Positions 1-8,352 of a DNA stretch of 48,446 nt are shown in pieces. This DNA comes from Bacteroides sp. UBA1773 (GTDB taxonomy: Bacteria; Bacteroidota; Bacteroidia; Bacteroidales; Bacteroidaceae): positions 31,086 to 79,531 of the forward strand of contig DCGR01000065.1 of assembly GCA_002315285.1 (NCBI GenBank), read 5' to 3'. The stretch's first letter is position 1, and every line of letters begins with the position of its first letter. The notes beneath the pieces were generated by a model. The model made no database searches. It was not told the DNA's origin and worked only from the letters and a program-made list of their open reading frames with translations. The position numbers and the translations under genes are program-made.

Positions 1-50
1 GACCCCCTGCTCCCAAAGCAGGTGCGCTAACCGGACTGCGCTACACCCCG
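1..50 (-). tRNA. tRNA-Pro(TGG), 5' part only (cut by window edge)
   Basis: Read on the minus strand, the 5' acceptor strand CGGGGTG starts at 50, followed by a D-arm and an anticodon stem CCTGC/GCAGG enclosing the loop TTTGGGA. This gives anticodon TGG, proline. The variable loop, T-arm and 3' end lie outside the window. A -7 box sits about 20 nt upstream. Confidence 0.9.
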
Positions 51-71
51 TTTCCTCTCGGAAAGCGGGTG

Positions 72-79
72 CAAAGGTA
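72..79 (-). promoter_or_regulatory. -7 promoter box of tRNA-Pro
   Basis: The plus-strand CAAAGGTA reads TACCTTTG on the minus strand, matching the Bacteroidetes -7 consensus TAnnTTTG. It lies 22 nt upstream of the tRNA 5' end. Confidence 0.6.
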
Positions 80-122
80 GCACATTAATTTTAACCGACC
101 AAACATTTTGACGAAAAATCTC

Positions 123-1532
123 TTATTTTTCAACTTTCACTGTCGAACGGTCGCTGTATAGCTTGGGATGGACTGCCGGAGTGTAATGTTGGTAGTGTAA
201 GCCGTCTGTCACCAAATCGATCACATTGTTTGCCGCACTCAGGAAATCAGTGACGGTTTTCACTGTCACATTTCTGAATTCCACGCCACGCACTGGCTCA
301 CGCGCATCACCAAGAATTTCGTAAATGACCTGGGTGTTGTCGCACGTGACATTACTGACATGGATATCTCCGATGCGCGTGATTCGCTCCTCGTAAGTAG
401 GCACCAATGCGCGCCACTGATACATCACATCAGTATAAACAGCCAATACGCGAAGTGTGTTATGTGTTTGAATATCATCTACATAGATTCCTTCTACGAA
501 TCCGCCTCGTCTATGATTGGTCTTAATCTGCAACACCTGTTTGACAGCACCCTGCGAATGACAATGACTCATGAACACATTGCGCACACCTCCGCTCAAC
601 TCACTGCCAATGCCCAAAAGGGCATGACCATTCACGATGGTGCAATTACGCACCACAATGTCCTCAGTAGGTGTATTGAGTCGCCACGCGTCACGATTCC
701 TTCCACTCTTGATCACCACAGCATCATCTCCCTGGTCAAACTCACAATTCTCGATAATAAAATGCCGACTCATCTCGATATCTATGCCATCGTTGTTGTG
801 GCCATGTGCATACACCTTCACACCATTCACGTATCCATCACGACACAACAACATATGAATGGTCCAAAAAGGACTGTTCTCTATTTGAAACTGTTCAAGG
901 CGTACATTGGTGCAGCGGTTGAATTGTATGAGTTGTGGACGCATATGAGCCTCACCATCTGTCATGATGCGCTTTTCGACAGGCACATCGGTAGCCGCCA
1001 TCGCATAAAGTTGGGTAGATGCTTCAAGATGAGCTTGCGGACGTTCGGACCAGACAGTCCAAGTGTCCATAAGCGAACGAAGCTTACCAGAACCCGTAAT
1101 GGCAATGTTCTGACAGTCGAACGCATAGATAAGCGGTGAATAGTTCATACACTCCAACCCCTCCCACGACGACTGCACCGCTGGCAGATAATCGTTGGGG
1201 TCATCGGAAAACACCAATGTGGCACCCTCACTGAGGTACAGATTCACATTCGAACGAAAATGGATGGCTCCTGTAAGCCACTCACCAGCAGGTATGACTA
1301 TTCTTCCTCCTCCCGCACGATGAGCCTTCTCCATGGCCACAGCAATGGCATGGGTGACACTTCCCTTATCTCCCTCACGAGCGCCATAACGCGTAATAGG
1401 AAAATCCCTATCCGGAAAACGATAGAGCTCAATAGGGCTCATGGGGAAAGGTGCGTCAGCATGAATGGTTTGAGCCCACAAACACTGGATCGAACACCAC
1501 ACGATTACAACGAAGAGCATGAATTGTTTCAT
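123..1532 (-). CDS. GH28 polygalacturonase-type pectinase, secreted
   Basis: A 469-aa protein with an N-terminal signal peptide (hydrophobic stretch ending near residue 21, LWAQ). The GH28 catalytic signature is present in order: NNDGIDIE (246-253), GDD (268-270), GHALLGIGSE (302-311) and the substrate-binding QIKTN (335-339). The family folds as a right-handed beta-helix and hydrolyses galacturonide bonds by inversion, using the three aspartates seen here. The length is normal for bacterial periplasmic or surface GH28. It is transcribed divergently from the symporter-fucI-fucP operon, which suggests that both serve the same plant or fucosylated glycan. Whether it cuts homogalacturonan, rhamnogalacturonan or xylogalacturonan cannot be told from the sequence. 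Confidence 0.9.
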   Translation of the reverse strand: MKQFMLFVVIVWCSIQCLWAQTIHADAPFPMSPIELYRFPDRDFPITRYGAREGDKGSVTHAIAVAMEKAHRAGGGRIVIPAGEWLTGAIHFRSNVNLYLSEGATLVFSDDPNDYLPAVQSSWEGLECMNYSPLIYAFDCQNIAITGSGKLRSLMDTWTVWSERPQAHLEASTQLYAMAATDVPVEKRIMTDGEAHMRPQLIQFNRCTNVRLEQFQIENSPFWTIHMLLCRDGYVNGVKVYAHGHNNDGIDIEMSRHFIIENCEFDQGDDAVVIKSGRNRDAWRLNTPTEDIVVRNCTIVNGHALLGIGSELSGGVRNVFMSHCHSQGAVKQVLQIKTNHRRGGFVEGIYVDDIQTHNTLRVLAVYTDVMYQWRALVPTYEERITRIGDIHVSNVTCDNTQVIYEILGDAREPVRGVEFRNVTVKTVTDFLSAANNVIDLVTDGLHYQHYTPAVHPKLYSDRSTVKVEK

Positions 1533-1560
1533 AAAACATCAATAAAAAAATTTTAATGCG

Positions 1561-1593
1561 CAAATATAACATTTAATTTGTATCTTTGCCAAA
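1561..1593. promoter_or_regulatory. Divergent, interlocked promoters for GH28 (-) and symporter (+)
   Basis: The minus-strand -7 box TATATTTG is at 1561-1568 and the plus-strand -7 box TATCTTTG at 1581-1588, only 12 bp apart. The likely minus-strand -33 TTTG (plus CAAA, 1590-1593) lies 21 bp upstream of its -7 box, just beyond the plus-strand -7 box. Predicted leaders are about 22 nt for GH28 and about 62 nt for the symporter. RNA polymerase probably cannot occupy both promoters at once. Confidence 0.7.
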
Positions 1594-1655
1594 TTGAAAC
1601 AAAAGGAAATTAAAAATACAAACAAACAGGCAATCCACAAAAGAAAAAGCCAGAC

Positions 1656-3125
1656 ATGCACATAATTGATTTGATAGTGTTCTTGTTGTTCACAGGCGGA
1701 ATAGTCGTTTTCGGTTGTTCTTTCTGGCGCAGACAATCATCGGCCGATGCCTATACGGCAGGCGGTCGCTCATTTCCCGGTTGGGTGGTGGGCATGAGCA
1801 TTTTCGCCACCTACATCAGCAGCATCAGCTATCTGGGTTATCCCGGCAAAGCCTTTGCCACCAATTGGAATGCATTCGTGTTCAGCCTTTCCATACCCAT
1901 TGCCTCCTGTTTTGCGGCCAAATATTTCGTACCTTTCTATCGCAACCAGGGCAGTGTATCAGCCTATGCGTTTCTGGAAGAACGCTTTGGCGCTTGGGCA
2001 CGCATCTATGCCAGCATTTGCTACCTGCTCACTCAAATAGCCCGCATGGGCAGCATTCTCTACTTGTTGGCCTTGCCCATGTATGTGTTGATGGGATGGA
2101 ACATCCAACTGGTCATCATCCTCACCAGCATAGCCATCATTGCCTATGCCGTACTGGGCGGACTAAAAGCCGCAATCTGGACAGAGGCCGTGCAAGGAAT
2201 CGTGCTGATAGGCGGCGCACTGGTGTGCTTACTGATTCTTCTGTTCTCCATGCCGGAAGGTCCGCAACAAATGTTTCAAATGGGTTGGGAAGCAGGCAAG
2301 TTCAGTCTGGGTAGCATGGAAAGCAGCTTGGGAGAAAGCACATTCTGGGTGTGTTTGGTGTATGGCATATTCATTAATTTACAAAACTATGGCATAGACC
2401 AAAACTACGTGCAGCGCTATCATGCGGCCAAAAGCTTGAAGGAAGCCAAGTTCTCCGCACTTTTCGGAGGCTATCTCACCATTCCCGTCAACATCGTGTT
2501 CTTTATGATCGGTACCTCCCTATGGGCTTATTATCAAGTGCATACTGGCGACATCAATACCGAAATGGTCCAAAAGCCCGACTACGTGTTCCCTTATTTC
2601 ATAGTAAACGAACTGCCTGTGGGACTTGTCGGCTTGCTTGTCGCGAGCATTTTCGCAGCAGGCATGAGCACGGTGGCCACAAGCATCACCAGTTCATCGA
2701 CCATCATTCTCACCGACTACTACAGGCCCATGCGCAAACAGTGCACCGACAACGAAAGCTTATGGACCTTGAAGATATCAAGTGCGGTTGTCGGTGGCTT
2801 AGGCATCGCAGTGGCACTTGCCATGTTGAGCGTCGAGAACATCATCGACGCTTGGTGGAAGCTATCCAGCATCTTCAGTGGCGGCATGTTAGGATTGTTC
2901 TTTCTGGGCTACCTGTCAAAACGTGTGGAACGGATGGAAGCGGGTATTGCCGTAGCCTGCGGAGTCGTGGTTATCGGGTGGATTTCGGCATGGAAATACG
3001 TAGGACTTGACAATCCCCACATCCACGAAAACCTGAGCATCGTATTCGGCACTCTCACCATCTTCCTGGTGGGTTTGCTACTGTCTATAATCATCGGCAA
3101 ACGAAAAAAATCAAACAACAATTAA
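1656..3125 (+). CDS. Sodium:solute symporter (SSS family)
   Basis: A 489-aa very hydrophobic protein with about 13-14 predicted membrane segments from residue 5 to the C terminus, ending in a basic tail. It has features of the SSS/SLC5 family: an early GGRSFPGWVVGMSIFATYIS region in the first helices, a conserved NYGIDQNYVQRY block near residue 246 and an AGMSTVATSITSSSTI block near 338. SSS proteins couple Na+ entry to sugar or organic solute uptake across the inner membrane. It is the first gene of the operon with fucI (27-nt gap) and fucP, so the substrate may be a sugar fed into the same pathway. The exact sugar is inference. Confidence 0.88.
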   Translation: MHIIDLIVFLLFTGGIVVFGCSFWRRQSSADAYTAGGRSFPGWVVGMSIFATYISSISYLGYPGKAFATNWNAFVFSLSIPIASCFAAKYFVPFYRNQGSVSAYAFLEERFGAWARIYASICYLLTQIARMGSILYLLALPMYVLMGWNIQLVIILTSIAIIAYAVLGGLKAAIWTEAVQGIVLIGGALVCLLILLFSMPEGPQQMFQMGWEAGKFSLGSMESSLGESTFWVCLVYGIFINLQNYGIDQNYVQRYHAAKSLKEAKFSALFGGYLTIPVNIVFFMIGTSLWAYYQVHTGDINTEMVQKPDYVFPYFIVNELPVGLVGLLVASIFAAGMSTVATSITSSSTIILTDYYRPMRKQCTDNESLWTLKISSAVVGGLGIAVALAMLSVENIIDAWWKLSSIFSGGMLGLFFLGYLSKRVERMEAGIAVACGVVVIGWISAWKYVGLDNPHIHENLSIVFGTLTIFLVGLLLSIIIGKRKKSNNN

Positions 3126-3152
3126 TTATTAACTTTTTCACAAAGAATCATC

Positions 3153-4949
3153 ATGGAAAAAAATTATCCGAAAATCGGCATTCGTCCCATCATCGACGGA
3201 CGTCAGGGACCTCTGAAACTGAGAGACTCACTGGAAGATCAAGTAATGGCAATGGCTGTGGCCGCCAAGGAATTGTTTGAGAAAAACCTGTTCTACTCCG
3301 ACGGCACACCCATACAGGTAGTCATCGCCGATTCATCAATTGGTCGCGTACCCGAATCGGCTGCATGTGCCGACAAGTTCAAACGCGAGAATGTGGCAGT
3401 CACCCTTTCCGTAACACCATGTTGGTGCTATGGATCAGAAACGATGGACATGGATCCAACCACCATCAAGGGAGTATGGGGCTTCAACGGAACAGAACGT
3501 CCGGGTGCCGTATATCTGGCATCAGTACTTGCCACGTATGCCCAAAAGGGCTTACCCGCATTCGGCATTTACGGCCATGAGGTGCAGGATCGGGAGCAGG
3601 TGACCCAGATTCCAGCCGACGTACAGGAAAAACTGCTGCGTTTCGGGCGTGCCTCCATTGCTGTGGCCCAAATGCGTGGAAAGAGCTATCTACAGATTGG
3701 TTCACAGTGTATGGGCATCGGCGGTTCCATCATCGACCAGGCTTTCATGGAAGAATACTTGGGTCTGCGCGTGGAATCGGTGGACGAAGTGGAAGTGTTG
3801 CGCCGTATGGAAGAAGGCATCTACGATGAGGAAGAATATCAGAAAGCACTGGCTTGGACCAAGGCACACTGCAAGGAAGGTCGTGACGACAACCCGGAGA
3901 ATGTGAAGTTCACTCCCGAACAAAAGGAAAAGCAATGGGAATTTACCGTGAAGATGTACATCATCATCAAGGACCTGATGCGTGGCAATCCAAAATTGCC
4001 AGACATTTTCGATGAGGAACGGTTCGGACACAATGCCATTGCGGGTGGCTTCCAAGGACAGCGCCAATGGACCGACCATTGGCCCAACTGCGACTATCCG
4101 GAGGCATTCCTCTCATCGACCTTCGACTACGCAGGTGCTCGCGAACCTTACACACTGGCTACCGAGAACGATGTGCTGAACGGCTTGGGCATGCTCTTCA
4201 TGCGCTTGCTGACTGGCCGCGGACAGATCTTCGCCGACGTGCGTACCTTCTGGTCGCCCGAAGCCACAAAGCGTGTCACCGGCTACGACCTCAACGGCAA
4301 GGCCTTGGCCAATGGTGGCATCATCCACTTGCTCAACTCTGGCGCAGCCTGCCTCGATGCTTGTGGTGAATGCCGCGACGAAAAGGGTGAGCCCATCATG
4401 AAGAGATGGTGGGAAGTGACCGATGAGGACATTGAGAAGATGACCAAGGCCACCGTATGGTGCGAAGCCGGTTTCGACAACTTCCGTGGCGGTGGCTTCT
4501 CCAGCCATTATGTCACACGTGCCGAAATGCCTGCCACCATGATCCGCCTGAACCTGGTAAGAGGTTTGGGGCCAGTGCTGCAGATTGCCGAAGGATGGAC
4601 AGTGAACCTGCCCGACGATGTGACCGACACACTGATGGAACGTACCAACCCCACATGGCCCTGCACATGGTTCACACCGCGTTGCAACGGCATAAAAGGC
4701 AATGCCTTCGAAAACGCTTATTCCGTAATGAACAATTGGGGAGCTAACCATGGTGCCATCTCGTATGGCCACATCGGTGCCGATCTGATTACCCTATGCT
4801 CCATGCTACGCATTCCTGTTTGTATGCACAATGTTCCAGCTGACGACATATTCCGTCCGGCTGCATGGAACGCTTTCGGCATGGATAAGGAAAGTGCCGA
4901 CTATCGTGCATGTGCGAACTATGGTCCGATGTATAAGGTTGTAAGATAA
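3153..4949 (+). CDS. fucI: L-fucose isomerase
   Basis: A 598-aa protein close to the 591 aa of Escherichia coli FucI. It interconverts L-fucose and L-fuculose (also D-arabinose and D-ribulose) in the cytoplasm with Mn2+. The metal and catalytic residues known from E. coli (E337, D361, H528) are found as E338 in ATEND, D362 in FADVRTFWSPE and H533 in NWGANHG. The C-terminal blocks GLGPVLQIAEGW and LRIPVCMHNV are also strongly FucI-like. It is followed 5 nt later by fucP. The next enzymes of the pathway, fuculokinase and fuculose-phosphate aldolase, are not in the window. Confidence 0.97.
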   Translation: MEKNYPKIGIRPIIDGRQGPLKLRDSLEDQVMAMAVAAKELFEKNLFYSDGTPIQVVIADSSIGRVPESAACADKFKRENVAVTLSVTPCWCYGSETMDMDPTTIKGVWGFNGTERPGAVYLASVLATYAQKGLPAFGIYGHEVQDREQVTQIPADVQEKLLRFGRASIAVAQMRGKSYLQIGSQCMGIGGSIIDQAFMEEYLGLRVESVDEVEVLRRMEEGIYDEEEYQKALAWTKAHCKEGRDDNPENVKFTPEQKEKQWEFTVKMYIIIKDLMRGNPKLPDIFDEERFGHNAIAGGFQGQRQWTDHWPNCDYPEAFLSSTFDYAGAREPYTLATENDVLNGLGMLFMRLLTGRGQIFADVRTFWSPEATKRVTGYDLNGKALANGGIIHLLNSGAACLDACGECRDEKGEPIMKRWWEVTDEDIEKMTKATVWCEAGFDNFRGGGFSSHYVTRAEMPATMIRLNLVRGLGPVLQIAEGWTVNLPDDVTDTLMERTNPTWPCTWFTPRCNGIKGNAFENAYSVMNNWGANHGAISYGHIGADLITLCSMLRIPVCMHNVPADDIFRPAAWNAFGMDKESADYRACANYGPMYKVVR

Positions 4950-4954
4950 TCCAC

Positions 4955-6265
4955 ATGAAAGACAAGGTCAGAGTCATCCCGACATCGCTGCTGTTCCCAT
5001 TCATACTGGTAACATCATTGTTTGCCCTATGGGGGTTTGCCAACGACATTACGAACCCCATGGTGGCTGCGTTCAAGAACATCCTGCTGATTTCGAATTT
5101 CGAAAGCTCATTGGTGCAGTTCGCCTTTTATGGCGGTTATTGCCTCATGGCCATTCCGGCAGCCATGTTCATCAAGCGCTACAGCTACAAGACGGGTATT
5201 CTGGTTGGCTTGGGTCTGTATGCCATCGGTTGTTTCCTGTTCATTCCAGCAGGCAACGCCATGGCATTCTGGGCTTTTCTGGTGGCATATTTCATCATGA
5301 CATGTGGCTTGTCGTTTCTTGAGACAACATCCAACCCCTTCATTCTCTCCATGGGGCCGGAGGTTACCGCCACACGCCGCTTGAATTTCTCACAAGCTTT
5401 CAACCCGATAGGATCGCTCACCGGCATGTTGGTGGCCAAAGAATTCATATTGGCCAAGCTCAACCCTGCCACCGAAGCCGATCGTCTGGCATTGCAGAGC
5501 ACCGACCAGCAAGCATTGGCAAGCATCCAGAGTGCCGACCTGGATGTAGTGAGCGGGCCTTACATCCTATTAGGCGTAGTAGTATTGGTATTCTTCATTG
5601 TGTTCTTGATTTCACGGTTGCCCAAGGAGCAAAAGGCCAACACCTCCGTTCCAGAAAACTCCAACAAAGCCACATTCAAGCGCCTGCTGGGCAGCAAGCG
5701 TTATGTCACCTCCGTATTGGCACAAACCTTCTATGTAGGTGTACAGATTATGGTTTGGACCTTCATCATCCAATATGCCGAGCTGGAGTTGGGCATGTCG
5801 AAAGCCGAGGCACAGGGTTACAACATGGTAGCCATGGCCATATTCGTGTCGTGTCGTTTCATCTGCACTTACCTGCTGAAATTCTTCAAGCCAAGCGTAT
5901 TGTTGGCCTGCCTGGCATGTGGAGGCATGGCGTTCACATTAGGTGCCATCTTCATCCATGGCATCGTGGGCCTCTATTCACTGGTAGCCATTTCAGCGTG
6001 CATGTCGCTCATGTTCCCCACCATCTATGGCATTGCCCTGAACGGATTGGGTGACGATGCGAAGTTGGGTTCAGCCGGATTGATTCTGGCCATTGGTGGA
6101 GGTTCCATCCTGCCTCCACTGCAAGGATTGCTCATCGACAAGGCCGACTGGTTTGGCGAAATGCTTTCATCCGTGCGTGTATCGTTTGTACTGCCCCTAT
6201 TGTGCTTCCTCTTCATCATGCTGTATGCACTGAATTGCTACCGCATGGCAAGAGCAGCAAAGTAA
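4955..6265 (+). CDS. fucP: L-fucose:H+ symporter, MFS family
   Basis: A 436-aa protein with 12 predicted membrane helices, typical of the FucP branch of the major facilitator superfamily. The N terminus carries the FALWGFANDITNPMVAAF block characteristic of FucP/GluP-like permeases, then GGYCLMAIPAAMFIKRYSYK in helices 2-3 and an ETTSNPFILSMGP block before helix 5. It would import L-fucose with protons. It starts 5 nt after the fucI stop, so the two are co-transcribed, and a strong terminator follows 30 nt downstream. A related hexose or glycoside specificity is possible, but the fucI context favours fucose. Confidence 0.92.
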   Translation: MKDKVRVIPTSLLFPFILVTSLFALWGFANDITNPMVAAFKNILLISNFESSLVQFAFYGGYCLMAIPAAMFIKRYSYKTGILVGLGLYAIGCFLFIPAGNAMAFWAFLVAYFIMTCGLSFLETTSNPFILSMGPEVTATRRLNFSQAFNPIGSLTGMLVAKEFILAKLNPATEADRLALQSTDQQALASIQSADLDVVSGPYILLGVVVLVFFIVFLISRLPKEQKANTSVPENSNKATFKRLLGSKRYVTSVLAQTFYVGVQIMVWTFIIQYAELELGMSKAEAQGYNMVAMAIFVSCRFICTYLLKFFKPSVLLACLACGGMAFTLGAIFIHGIVGLYSLVAISACMSLMFPTIYGIALNGLGDDAKLGSAGLILAIGGGSILPPLQGLLIDKADWFGEMLSSVRVSFVLPLLCFLFIMLYALNCYRMARAAK

Positions 6266-6295
6266 AGGTCATCACAATCCCAAACAACTAATGAG

Positions 6296-6338
6296 GGCGA
6301 AACTCAAGATCCATAGAGTTTCGCCTTCTTGTTTTTTT
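6296..6338 (+). terminator. Intrinsic terminator of the fucI-fucP operon
   Basis: A perfect 10-bp stem, GGCGAAACTC (6296-6305) with GAGTTTCGCC (6316-6325), and a 10-nt loop is followed by the T-rich tail TTCTTGTTTTTTT. Confidence 0.9.
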
Positions 6339-6371
6339 ATTCCGACATTACGTTGGCTTGAAAGAAAAACG

Positions 6372-6379
6372 TATCTTTG
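6372..6379 (+). promoter_or_regulatory. -7 box of the Y-family polymerase operon
   Basis: TATCTTTG lies 18 nt upstream of the ATG at 6398. An upstream in-frame TTG (6377) sits inside this box, so it cannot be the start on the same transcript. The box therefore decides the start codon. Confidence 0.75.
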
Positions 6380-6397
6380 CCGAAACGTTTTTCCCAA

Positions 6398-7927
6398 ATG
6401 ACAGACAACGACTCTCAGCAACCAGCACGTACCTACATTGCAATCGACCTGAAAAGTTTCTTTGCAAGTGTGGAGTGTGTGGAACGTCAGCTCGACCCAC
6501 TCACCACCAATTTGGTTGTAGCTGATGCCAGTCGTACAGAAAAGACCATTTGCCTGGCTGTCACGCCATCGCTCAAAGCCCATGGCATAGGTGGTCGTGC
6601 CCGGTTGTTTGAGGTAAATCAAAAAATCCGCGAAGTGAACTTTGCCCGGTTATCAAAACTTCCGGCACGACAATTTGCAGGCAAGTCGGCTTCAAGCATT
6701 GAACTCGAAGCACATCCCGAATGGGAAATAGACTACATTACAGCTCCTCCCCGCATGGCATACTACATCGAATACAGCACTCGCATTTACGATATCTATC
6801 TCCATTATATCGCACCAGAAGACATACATGTTTATAGCATCGACGAGGTATTCATTGATGCCACCAATTACCTAAGTGCATATAAAATGACAGCCCACGA
6901 ACTGGCCATGACCATGATTCGCGATGTGTTGACACACACCGGTATCACAGCTACAGCTGGAATCGGCACCAATCCATATCTTTGCAAAGTAGCCATGGAC
7001 ATTGTGGCCAAACATATTCCAGCCGACAAAGATGGAGTGCGCATAGCCGAACTCGACGAGCTATCGTACAGGCAGCTGCTATGGAACCACAAGCCGATTA
7101 CCAATTTCTGGCGAGTAGGTAAGGGAATAGCTGAAAAACTCCAAATGTATGGTATCGACACCATGGGCAAGTTGGCCCATTTCTCACTGCAACACGAGGA
7201 TTGTCTCTATGGCATGTTTGGTGTAAACGCGGAATTACTCATCGACCACGCCTGGGGATGGGAACCGTGCGACATGGCAAGCATCAAGGCATATCGCCCA
7301 GAGGTGAATTCGCTCAGTAACGGACAAGTGTTTTCGTGCGCCTATAGCGCGAAAAAGGCACGTGTAGTAGCACAAGAAATGGCAGATGCCGCAGCCCTCA
7401 ATTTGGTTGACAAGCATTTGGTCACCAATCAACTGGTGCTGACCGTAGGCTACGATGTGGAGAATCTCATCAATCCAGACATTGTAGCACAATATCACGG
7501 TGAAATTCACACCGACTATTATGGCCGCCGAGTGCCCAAGCACGCCCACGGCACATTCAACCTGCAACAATACACTTCTTCATCACGACTCATGACAGAA
7601 GCAGTGACAACTATCTTCGACCGAGTTGTCAACAAGAACCTACTGATCCGACGGCTTAATCTGTCCATCAATCATGTAATCAACGAACATTCCATCAAGC
7701 CAACCTCTTCTCAACCTATACAACTCGACTTGTTTACTGACTATGATGCCCAACATGAACAATGTCAAGTCATAGAGAAAAAGCGAGTAAAGGAACGTAA
7801 AATGCAAGAAGTCCTACTTGACATCAAGAAAAAATACGGGAAGAACGCTATTTTGCGTGGGCTGAACTTCGCAGAGGGAGCCACAGCCCGCGAACGTAAC
7901 CAACAGATTGGAGGACACAAAGCATGA
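6398..7927 (+). CDS. Y-family (DinB/UmuC-like) translesion DNA polymerase
   Basis: A 509-aa protein. The palm motif AIDLKSFFAS (metal-binding D17) and the YSIDEVFID motif (D149-E150) are the two catalytic acidic sites of Y-family polymerases. TATAGIGTNPYLCKVAMDI is the conserved block following the palm. The helix-hairpin-helix and little-finger regions follow, and a basic, lysine-rich C-terminal tail (about 450-509) is longer than in classic Pol IV. Such enzymes copy past DNA lesions with low fidelity. The start at 6398 was chosen from the promoter position. The gene overlaps the next by 4 nt (ATGA), so both proteins are probably made together. It is closer in style to the UmuC/ImpB-type group common in Gram-positives and Bacteroidetes than to housekeeping DinB. 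Confidence 0.92.
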   Translation: MTDNDSQQPARTYIAIDLKSFFASVECVERQLDPLTTNLVVADASRTEKTICLAVTPSLKAHGIGGRARLFEVNQKIREVNFARLSKLPARQFAGKSASSIELEAHPEWEIDYITAPPRMAYYIEYSTRIYDIYLHYIAPEDIHVYSIDEVFIDATNYLSAYKMTAHELAMTMIRDVLTHTGITATAGIGTNPYLCKVAMDIVAKHIPADKDGVRIAELDELSYRQLLWNHKPITNFWRVGKGIAEKLQMYGIDTMGKLAHFSLQHEDCLYGMFGVNAELLIDHAWGWEPCDMASIKAYRPEVNSLSNGQVFSCAYSAKKARVVAQEMADAAALNLVDKHLVTNQLVLTVGYDVENLINPDIVAQYHGEIHTDYYGRRVPKHAHGTFNLQQYTSSSRLMTEAVTTIFDRVVNKNLLIRRLNLSINHVINEHSIKPTSSQPIQLDLFTDYDAQHEQCQVIEKKRVKERKMQEVLLDIKKKYGKNAILRGLNFAEGATARERNQQIGGHKA

Positions 7928-8337
7928 ACGACAATTTCGACGACATCATTCTCCTGCCACACTATGAGCCTAAGCAGCACCCCCGTATGTCAATGATGAG
8001 CAGAGCTGCCCAATTTGCTCCGTTTGCGGCCTTGACTGGTCACAATGATGCGATTCAAGAAACCGGCAGATACACTGAAAGTCCGATGGCACTGAATGGG
8101 CGCGATAATTCATTATTGAATGCACGATTATCAGTGTTAAGCCAACGAATCATCGAAGAACCAGAAGTGACTTTGACTTGTTTTGTCCCTGACAAGAAGA
8201 AGACAGGCGGTTCATTTCAGACCATGGGCGGTCGTTTGAGACGAATCCATGAACATACTCATGAGTTGATGTTGACCGATGGCACTCTCGTTTCGTTAGA
8301 GTCATTACTCTCCATCGATAGTCCCCTATTCGATTGA
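7924..8337 (+). CDS. YolD-like protein, partner of the Y-family polymerase
   Basis: A 137-aa protein. The N-terminal block PHYEPKQHPRMSMMSRAAQF followed by APFAALTGHNDAIQETGR matches the YolD-like family, in which a conserved R-A-A-Q-F-x-P-F-x-A-L motif recurs. A small beta-rich C-terminal part includes a GGRLRRIHEHTHELMLTDG stretch that would suit a beta-barrel or Sm-like fold. YolD-like genes commonly sit beside Y-family polymerases in Firmicutes and have been proposed as UmuD-like partners. The ATGA overlap with the polymerase here supports that. The biochemical role is not established. Confidence 0.82.
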   Translation: MNDNFDDIILLPHYEPKQHPRMSMMSRAAQFAPFAALTGHNDAIQETGRYTESPMALNGRDNSLLNARLSVLSQRIIEEPEVTLTCFVPDKKKTGGSFQTMGGRLRRIHEHTHELMLTDGTLVSLESLLSIDSPLFD

Positions 8338-8352
8338 AGTAATCACGACACT

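Noticed and set aside
4113..4772. 219-aa antisense frame in fucI
   Set aside because: fucI is complete with all catalytic residues; the antisense frame has no signature.
6377..6397. Upstream TTG start for the Y-family polymerase
   Set aside because: The TTG lies inside the -7 promoter box, so the transcript would not contain it.
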